From Proteus columbae (GTDB lineage: Bacteria > Pseudomonadota > Gammaproteobacteria > Enterobacterales > Enterobacteriaceae): a DNA stretch of 64,000 bases. The position numbers and the translations under genes are program-made. Within the stretch, counting starts at the first letter, position 1. Every line of letters starts with the position of its first letter. The stretch spans positions 1,054,001 through 1,118,000 of the forward strand of contig NZ_CP043925.1 in assembly GCF_009914335.1 (NCBI RefSeq). Reading direction: 5' to 3'. Below are positions 58,587-64,000 of this stretch, one piece after another. A model generated the notes under the pieces. The model did not search any database. It saw nothing but the letters and a program-made list of their open reading frames with translations, and was not told the origin of the DNA.

Positions 58587-61161
58587 GAGTCGTATCTCCT
58601 TTCTCTATTTTCTTAGCATCAAACCAAGAAAGCATGCCTTGTTCCATTATTCGCTGTTGTAATTTTTGATTGAGTTTAGTGGCTTCAAGCATCTGTTTAG
58701 CACTAAATTCTGACTGCCACAAAGACAACGCTTGAGTATCTAAGCCAATATCATTGGCAATATATTGTGCAAGCTCTGCATTTTGTTTGGGATTAAGTTG
58801 GCTAAAGGCAAAACGCAGATCAGGTAAGATCTGAATAAATCGTTCTTCATCCCATTGCTGTAACAAGGTATTTAAGTGATCGACTAATAACGGTAAGCGA
58901 ATAACTAGCTCTGGTGCAGTTCGCATCATCCCGACAAAATAACCAATGGCATGTTCGGGAGAACTGCCTGTGCTAAAGGTCGTATTTAGCGCGGTGACCA
59001 ACGTATTTTCGTCAATATATGAACCTAAATAACGTAATGCATCTACCGCACCTTTTAATAAAGGCACGGTATCTAATTGACCATCAAGACGATTGAGTTG
59101 CTGATAGAAATCACTTTTATAATCATGCTGATTATTGAGTGATGGCATAAATTCAATCAATTCACGCAAAGAGAGTAGAGCTTGTAAATTGCTTTCTTGT
59201 TGTTGCTCATCACCTTGAGCCAGTTGTTCTAAACAAAAGAAAGCTTGAGGAATAACTTGATGTAGGCGATTTTCAAGTGAAAGCTCATCCGTAATATCAA
59301 GATATTGGCGACCTCGCCATAAATGGATCAGTTTATGTCCACATTGAGTGAGTGACTCAAGACGAAAATCTTGCTGAATATAGCTATCTAACAGTTTAAA
59401 GAGTGATGGTATGCGCTGGTGAAGCCCAATTAATGCTGCTTGGATTAATAACGTGACTGCACTTTGGCTTGAACGGCTTTGCCCTTGTTCTTCAAGCTGT
59501 TTTTCCATTGATAACAGTTTACTTAGGGCGATGGCTTCAAGTTGAGAGCCTTTCTCTGATAATGAAATCAGCTCGCCTTCCACATTGGGTGTCCAAGCGT
59601 ATTGCCACTCTTCAAATAGCAGATCTAATTGATGACCAGAAAGAAAATCAGGGCCATTTACACGGTGTGCAAAATGGATCTCTAAGAAAGCCAATAAATG
59701 TAAAAAGCGACTTCTTAAGCGATGTTGCGGGTTACGGTAAACATCACATTTAGTGGTTTTTGCTAATGTATCATCCAGTTTGAAACGAAAAGCTTTAGCT
59801 CGTTCATAGGTTTCATTAACTAAAGGAGGCGTTGCTGTACCTAATGGAATTTTACCTAAGAGATAGCCTGAAAAGCAGGTTTTAATTTCAGTCCATAACT
59901 CGCTTTGGCTGTCATCTAAACTGCCCTTAATAAAGGCACTTTGTAAACCATCGAGTAAATCATAGCGACCTGTACCTGCATGATCTCTTAGTAAAGCGAG
60001 GCGTAAACTCTGCTCTGCTGCGAGTTTTACCGCTAAATAACTGGGTGGATTATCAAACTGTTTTTCTCTAATCGCTTGAGCCACAGAGCTTAGAAAAGCA
60101 ATCCCCATTTTATTGCGATAAACTTGAGTTGGTTGTTTTGCCGCATCATTATTCTCTAATTTATCATGATGTTGTTGCATCAAACTTTGCCAGGCTTGTT
60201 GATAAAATGCGGGAGAAGGCATGCCTGAAGCATAACCATTAAGTTCATCTAATCTGTCAAAACTGTAGCGAATAAGCCAAGCTTGTTCATTTTCACCCAT
60301 TTTTTGCATTTTAGTGAATTGCTTTTGTTCTGTGCTAGAAATGGCGAAAGATTGAGATTGAGATTGTGAATGTGCTAGACCTTCAATTAATGCAAGGGTA
60401 TGGAATCCCCCTGTGACGATTAAAATTTTGGCATTGGGCTCTTGCTGTTTGATGGCTTGAATATGAGTGAGCATATGTGCTTCACGTTGTGAAGAGCCTT
60501 CAGATCCAAGCACTTCAGGTTCATAATCAAGTCGTGCTAGTGCGCACCAAATAAAGGTGTCATTAAACAGTGTTTGCCAATCCGCTAAGGCTTCAATATT
60601 GCGTAATTCAAAAAGATGCTCCCAAACATCATCATGATCACGACAGTGGCATTTTTTGGCTAATTGCGCGATAAACTGGCTATGTGCTAAATAACGTTCT
60701 TTTTGTAAGCTACGACTCTGTGAATCACTATATTCTTCGTTATTAACTTGTGCAGCCCAAGGTAAATCGATAAAACGTGTTTTGGCATTGATGCGCAAAC
60801 CACCCCGCAAAGCTTGCCATTCAGGCGAATATTCACAAAATGGAAAATAGGCAGAGTGCAGTGATTTCTCACGATCTTCTTGGTTTCCATCATTATGCAA
60901 ATACTCTGCTTGTCCCATAATCGCAACAGGAGGCAGGGTATCTTTATCTGTTAGGCTAGGAATAAGCGAATTAAAAGTATCTGGGCCTTCAATTAAAATA
61001 TAATCAGGTTTTACAGAATCAATTAATGATAAAACTGCATAAGCACAAGCAGGGCTATGGTGGCGTACAGGGGCAAAATAGAGATGTTGTTGCTGTAACG
61101 ACGTCCATTTCAGTCGTGCTTGGTCAATTCTTTCTGGTAAAGGTATTGAAGGTAGCGTCAC
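58573..61161 (-). CDS. yehM: DUF5682 family protein (YehM-like)
   Basis: An 862-residue cytoplasmic protein. Residues about 20-330 carry the recognisable part: FAPVRHHSPAC (29-39), ILIEGPDTF (55-63) and VTGGFHTLAL (249-258). The histidine pair, the Glu58 and the GxxH motif resemble the layout of the EreA/ChaN/TIKI group of hydrolase-like folds; this is inference. The remainder is helical and unrecognised. The start is GTG at 61161 with AAGGGA upstream. It is longer than E. coli YehM (about 759). A hairpin separates it from the MoxR gene by 99 bases. Confidence 0.8.
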   Translation of the reverse strand: MTLPSIPLPERIDQARLKWTSLQQQHLYFAPVRHHSPACAYAVLSLIDSVKPDYILIEGPDTFNSLIPSLTDKDTLPPVAIMGQAEYLHNDGNQEDREKSLHSAYFPFCEYSPEWQALRGGLRINAKTRFIDLPWAAQVNNEEYSDSQSRSLQKERYLAHSQFIAQLAKKCHCRDHDDVWEHLFELRNIEALADWQTLFNDTFIWCALARLDYEPEVLGSEGSSQREAHMLTHIQAIKQQEPNAKILIVTGGFHTLALIEGLAHSQSQSQSFAISSTEQKQFTKMQKMGENEQAWLIRYSFDRLDELNGYASGMPSPAFYQQAWQSLMQQHHDKLENNDAAKQPTQVYRNKMGIAFLSSVAQAIREKQFDNPPSYLAVKLAAEQSLRLALLRDHAGTGRYDLLDGLQSAFIKGSLDDSQSELWTEIKTCFSGYLLGKIPLGTATPPLVNETYERAKAFRFKLDDTLAKTTKCDVYRNPQHRLRSRFLHLLAFLEIHFAHRVNGPDFLSGHQLDLLFEEWQYAWTPNVEGELISLSEKGSQLEAIALSKLLSMEKQLEEQGQSRSSQSAVTLLIQAALIGLHQRIPSLFKLLDSYIQQDFRLESLTQCGHKLIHLWRGRQYLDITDELSLENRLHQVIPQAFFCLEQLAQGDEQQQESNLQALLSLRELIEFMPSLNNQHDYKSDFYQQLNRLDGQLDTVPLLKGAVDALRYLGSYIDENTLVTALNTTFSTGSSPEHAIGYFVGMMRTAPELVIRLPLLVDHLNTLLQQWDEERFIQILPDLRFAFSQLNPKQNAELAQYIANDIGLDTQALSLWQSEFSAKQMLEATKLNQKLQQRIMEQGMLSWFDAKKIEKGDTTHESA

Positions 61162-61185
61162 CGTGTCGATCCCTTTTCTGGGTGA

Positions 61186-61213
61186 AAAGGCAGAGTGAGT
61201 TAACTCTGCCTTT
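61186..61213 (-). terminator. Intra-operon hairpin between the MoxR and DUF5682 genes
   Basis: AAAGGCAGAGT (61186-61196) and ACTCTGCCTTT (61203-61213) form a perfect 11-bp stem with a 6-base loop. On the minus strand it is followed by TTCACCC after the paired TTT, a weak T tail. It could attenuate transcription or set a processing point. Confidence 0.7.
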
Positions 61214-61260
61214 AATAGATAAATAACGTATTTTAATGCGTAGCCACGAGTCTTAGCGTT

Positions 61261-62370
61261 TTATTGCCAAAACTCTTTTGATGCATCAAAGAAAGCTTTC
61301 CACTCTTTACTGTTTCTTGCTCTCTCTCTGGCTACGTTGTCCATGTAATAACGAATACGTTTGATATCATCAGCATTGTCTTTTAATACAACACCAATTA
61401 GTTGGCGGGCAATTGCACCCGCATTCATCACACCATCACCTAAATAATGTGCTTCTAAAGCACAAGCATAAGCAATGTTCACGGCTTCTGCGGTTGACAT
61501 AACCGCATCAGGTGTTTTGATATTGCCACCATCTTTCGTATTACCTGAACGCAACTCTTGGAATGTTGTGACCAGTAATTCCACAACATCTACGGGTACA
61601 GTGACTTCATTTGCTAAAGAGCCTAATTCATTTTCAAGCTGTGATTGGATTAAGCTAATTTCAAATGCAGGATCACGAATAGGTTTCACGGTTTCAAAGT
61701 TAAAACGGCGCTTTAATGCAGCTGACATTTCATGAACACCGCGATCACGTAAGTTTGCTGTACCAATAAGGTTAAATCCCGGTTTTGCACTAATACGTGC
61801 ACCATCACCCATTTCAGGGATCATCAATTGTTTCTCTGACATCAAGGAAACCAGCACATCCTGAATTTCAGGCGGGCAACGGGTTATCTCTTCAAAGCGA
61901 ACAATTTTACCTTGCAACATACCTTGATAAAGTGGTGATCCCACTAAAGCGCGTTCTGTTGGGCCTTCTGCTAATAGCAATGCATAGTTCCAAGAATACT
62001 TAATATGATCTTCTGTTGTGCCAGCCGTGCCTTGGATAGTTAATCCTGAATCACCACTGATGGCAGCAGCAAAAAGCTCTGAGAGCATTGATTTTGCTGT
62101 ACCAGGTTCACCAACCAGCATTAAACCTTGTTTACCCAATAATGTGACAATTGCACGATCAACCAATGCATCATCGCCGAAAAACTTAGGTGTGATGCCT
62201 AATGCATCATCACCTAAAATAAATTGGCGTACAGCACGAGGAGAGCGAAGCCATCCTTGTGGTTTAGGATTATTAGCATCAGCTTTTGTTAAACGCTCTA
62301 GCTCTTGAGCAAATCGAACCTCAGCGCTTTCCCTAATTGCTTGTTGATCTGCGGGTGCTTTTTTAGCCAT
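61261..62370 (-). CDS. yehL: MoxR-type AAA+ ATPase (YehL-like)
   Basis: A 369-residue AAA+ ATPase of the MoxR class. Walker A is GEPGTAKS (87-94). The Walker B stretch is IVRFEE (156-161), with glutamate where aspartate is usual. Sensor 1 is Asn206 (GTANLRDRG), and the arginine-finger region is KRRF (220-223). Such ATPases form rings that remodel or activate proteins with a VWA partner, here YehP. It starts 25 bases after the DUF4132 gene. The length matches E. coli YehL (about 384). Confidence 0.88.
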   Translation of the reverse strand: MAKKAPADQQAIRESAEVRFAQELERLTKADANNPKPQGWLRSPRAVRQFILGDDALGITPKFFGDDALVDRAIVTLLGKQGLMLVGEPGTAKSMLSELFAAAISGDSGLTIQGTAGTTEDHIKYSWNYALLLAEGPTERALVGSPLYQGMLQGKIVRFEEITRCPPEIQDVLVSLMSEKQLMIPEMGDGARISAKPGFNLIGTANLRDRGVHEMSAALKRRFNFETVKPIRDPAFEISLIQSQLENELGSLANEVTVPVDVVELLVTTFQELRSGNTKDGGNIKTPDAVMSTAEAVNIAYACALEAHYLGDGVMNAGAIARQLIGVVLKDNADDIKRIRYYMDNVARERARNSKEWKAFFDASKEFWQ

Positions 62371-62395
62371 ATTTTTTCCTAATTATCCCTATTCT

Positions 62396-64000
62396 TTACC
62401 AAGGTGTTTTCTTTTCCCATTCAGGATCAAATCCTGCACAAGCTTCAGCGACTTTTAGATAATCAGCATAGCTTTCTGCTAATAGAATGGGTGGTACATC
62501 TTTTAGCTCAACATTATTACGATCCCAGTAATCTTGCTGATTTTTTTCAAAGCTCAAATCAAATAAGACCGCTGGAATGTTTTCTTCTGGAACATAGCTA
62601 CCACTGAAACCGATATTTACATAGTAGTTTAAACTAGAGAAGAATTTGTAATAGTGAGAGAACGAACCACCATCTTCAGCTGGTCCACGTTGATAGCCCA
62701 TTTTGGTTAAAATGCCACGTAGTGTGAAGGTATCAGTGATCCAACCTTTTCTATCTTCAATCTCAGTCAGTTTTAGATCTAACTCAGGGATTTTATGTTC
62801 CATTTGTGAGAACAAGAATTTCACTTTGTAATCTTTGAAATGAGCCATCCATGCCTTACGTTCATCTTCATTAACCAATGCTGCGTGAGCAAGCTGGATC
62901 AACGAATCGTTTTGTAAAGTCACTTCATCATCTTCTAGATCAAGCAATGCACCGTCATCAGAAGGACGGAATGTATTGATAACCTTGCCATCTTTCACTT
63001 CTTGCCAAACCAGTTGTTCAATCAGTTTATGCATGATTGGGTGAGCTAAGATATATTCTTGCCAATCTGCGCTTAACCACTGACGTTGAGCACACATGGC
63101 TTCATATAAACGCACACTTTGTAGCTCAATAACTTGTTTAAGTTCTTTTTTACTTGAAGTGAAGAGTTTTTTCGCTTCTTTGATAAGCTCTGCATCGTCA
63201 TTTTTACGCGCAGCAGGTAAGGCTTTAACTTCTTTACCTTCAGGATTAAACAAGACCAGTTTTTGTTTTGCATCCATCTTCGCGGTAAAGATACGCTCAC
63301 CATATTCCAGTACTAATGTACCAGTATCATCAAAGCCAGCGGTTGGAATGGTTCTATCTGCTAATTCATCTGCACTCCAGCCATTACGCTCAGCAATTTG
63401 CGTGACTAAATTACGGGCTTTTTCTTGTACAGACGCGGTGCGATAGCGACGTGATAATGAAAGAAGAAGCTGGATGATAATAGGATCATTGCTTGATGCT
63501 ACCGCATCAATCATGGCTTCAATTTGCGCACGGCGCTGATAGTGATCACGCATATAGTTACGTAATACAGATACTGCAACATGGCCTTCAATACCGCAAA
63601 CCAGGGCAAGCATACCTTTATCACTAATGGCAGAGCCTAAATAACGACGTAGCACCTCGTTTTTAATCTCTTCAATCACTTGCTCTAAAGTATAGGTTTC
63701 ATATTTAGCATAATATTCAGGATAACGTTTAGCCCAATCTTTGTATTGCGTTAAGCGAGAAGGGGCATTTTTTCGCGCTTCTAACATAGCTTCTTCAAGT
63801 GTTGGCCCTTTAATATCCTGAGCCACGAAGGTATGCAGAATAAAGCTTGAAAGTTTATGTTGGCTATCGGTAGAAAGTAGTCCGATATAACGTTGTAATA
63901 ACGCGTTTCCTCCTGGCATTTTTAGTTTTACTGCCAGAATAATCCACCAACGAATAATCGCTGGATCAACTGCTTTTTTGTTTTCCCACGTTAATGCAGG
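62396..64000 (-). CDS. yehI: DUF4132 protein (YehI-like), C-terminal part, cut by window edge
   Basis: The frame stays open to the right edge without a stop, so this is the last 534 residues of a larger protein; the ATG at 63919 is internal, because coding sequence continues before it. The C-terminal DUF4132 domain is recognised by HKLIEQLVWQEV, FRPSDDGALLD (about residues 325-350 of the fragment) and the final FSGSYVPEENIPAVLFDLSF. Alpha-helical repeats (about 80-200) precede it. E. coli YehI has about 1210 residues. It is the first visible gene of the five-gene operon; the function is unknown. Confidence 0.8.
   Translation of the reverse strand, partial: PALTWENKKAVDPAIIRWWIILAVKLKMPGGNALLQRYIGLLSTDSQHKLSSFILHTFVAQDIKGPTLEEAMLEARKNAPSRLTQYKDWAKRYPEYYAKYETYTLEQVIEEIKNEVLRRYLGSAISDKGMLALVCGIEGHVAVSVLRNYMRDHYQRRAQIEAMIDAVASSNDPIIIQLLLSLSRRYRTASVQEKARNLVTQIAERNGWSADELADRTIPTAGFDDTGTLVLEYGERIFTAKMDAKQKLVLFNPEGKEVKALPAARKNDDAELIKEAKKLFTSSKKELKQVIELQSVRLYEAMCAQRQWLSADWQEYILAHPIMHKLIEQLVWQEVKDGKVINTFRPSDDGALLDLEDDEVTLQNDSLIQLAHAALVNEDERKAWMAHFKDYKVKFLFSQMEHKIPELDLKLTEIEDRKGWITDTFTLRGILTKMGYQRGPAEDGGSFSHYYKFFSSLNYYVNIGFSGSYVPEENIPAVLFDLSFEKNQQDYWDRNNVELKDVPPILLAESYADYLKVAEACAGFDPEWEKKTPW

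Noticed and set aside
63096..63446. 116-codon plus-strand frame inside the DUF4132 gene
   Set aside because: It is antisense to a conserved coding region and has no recognisable motif.

Overview
The window looks like a chromosomal segment of a Proteus-like member of the Morganellaceae (Enterobacterales). The DNA is AT-rich. Almost every protein resembles its E. coli counterpart closely in sequence and length, and long runs follow the E. coli 14-17 min order (cspE-crcB-lipA-lipB-ybeD-dacA-rlpA-mrdB-mrdA-rlmH-rsfS; nadD-holA-lptE-leuS; gltLKJI; lnt-ybeX-ybeY-ybeZ-miaB-ubiF; tRNA cluster; nagC-A-B/nagE; glnS; chiP; fur-fldA-ybfE-ybfF-seqA-pgm; ybfA-ybgI). The scsABCD cluster encodes a ScsC with the flexible linker peptide known from Proteus mirabilis ScsC. 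No rRNA, CRISPR array, insertion sequence or prophage is visible.

Layout. 1-1100: start of the class Ib ribonucleotide reductase operon nrdHIE(F) (minus strand), with two NrdR boxes and a Fur box upstream. 1.4-2.4 kb: ogt and a cold-shock gene followed by a tandem terminator array. 2.4-11.3 kb: fluoride channel, lipoate synthesis, then cell-shape and peptidoglycan genes (dacA, rlpA, rodA, PBP2) and ribosome-associated genes (rlmH, rsfS). 11.8 kb: an isolated DUF1722 (YbgA-like) gene. 12.6-17.4 kb: nadD-holA-lptE-leuS operon. 17.7-20.9 kb: glutamate/aspartate ABC importer. 21.3-25.0 kb: scsABCD, periplasmic thiol redox and copper tolerance. 25.1-30.6 kb: lnt-corC-ybeY-ybeZ-miaB. 30.8-34.3 kb: ubiF and a formaldehyde detoxification operon (frmR-frmA-fghA). 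34.6-35.3 kb: seven tRNA genes from one strong stable-RNA promoter. 35.7-41.6 kb: N-acetylglucosamine regulon. 41.8-46.9 kb: glnS, chitoporin chiP and a DUF817 membrane protein. 47-52.5 kb: fur, fldA, ybfE, ybfF, seqA, pgm. 52.6-55.3 kb: yehS-like gene, a parDE toxin-antitoxin pair, ybfA, ybgI.

The last 8.6 kb (55363-64000, minus strand) is the most interesting part. It is a compact five-gene operon encoding a large DUF4132 protein (cut by the window end), a MoxR-type AAA+ ATPase, a DUF5682 protein, a VWA protein with an intact metal site and a SWIM zinc-finger protein. It corresponds to the E. coli yehI-yehL-yehM-yehP-yehQ genes, whose joint function I do not know to be established. MoxR plus VWA pairs elsewhere (RavA-ViaA, NorQ-NorD, CbbQ-CbbO) remodel or metallate client proteins, so this is a candidate multi-protein remodelling or conflict machine.

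Regulation visible in the DNA includes NrdR, Fur, FrmR, NagC and CRP sites, a match to the ChiX small-RNA target in the chiP leader, a ParD operator, and several attenuator-like hairpins. Three degenerate ERIC-type repeats lie in intergenic regions, one of them inside the divergent nagB/nagE control region.
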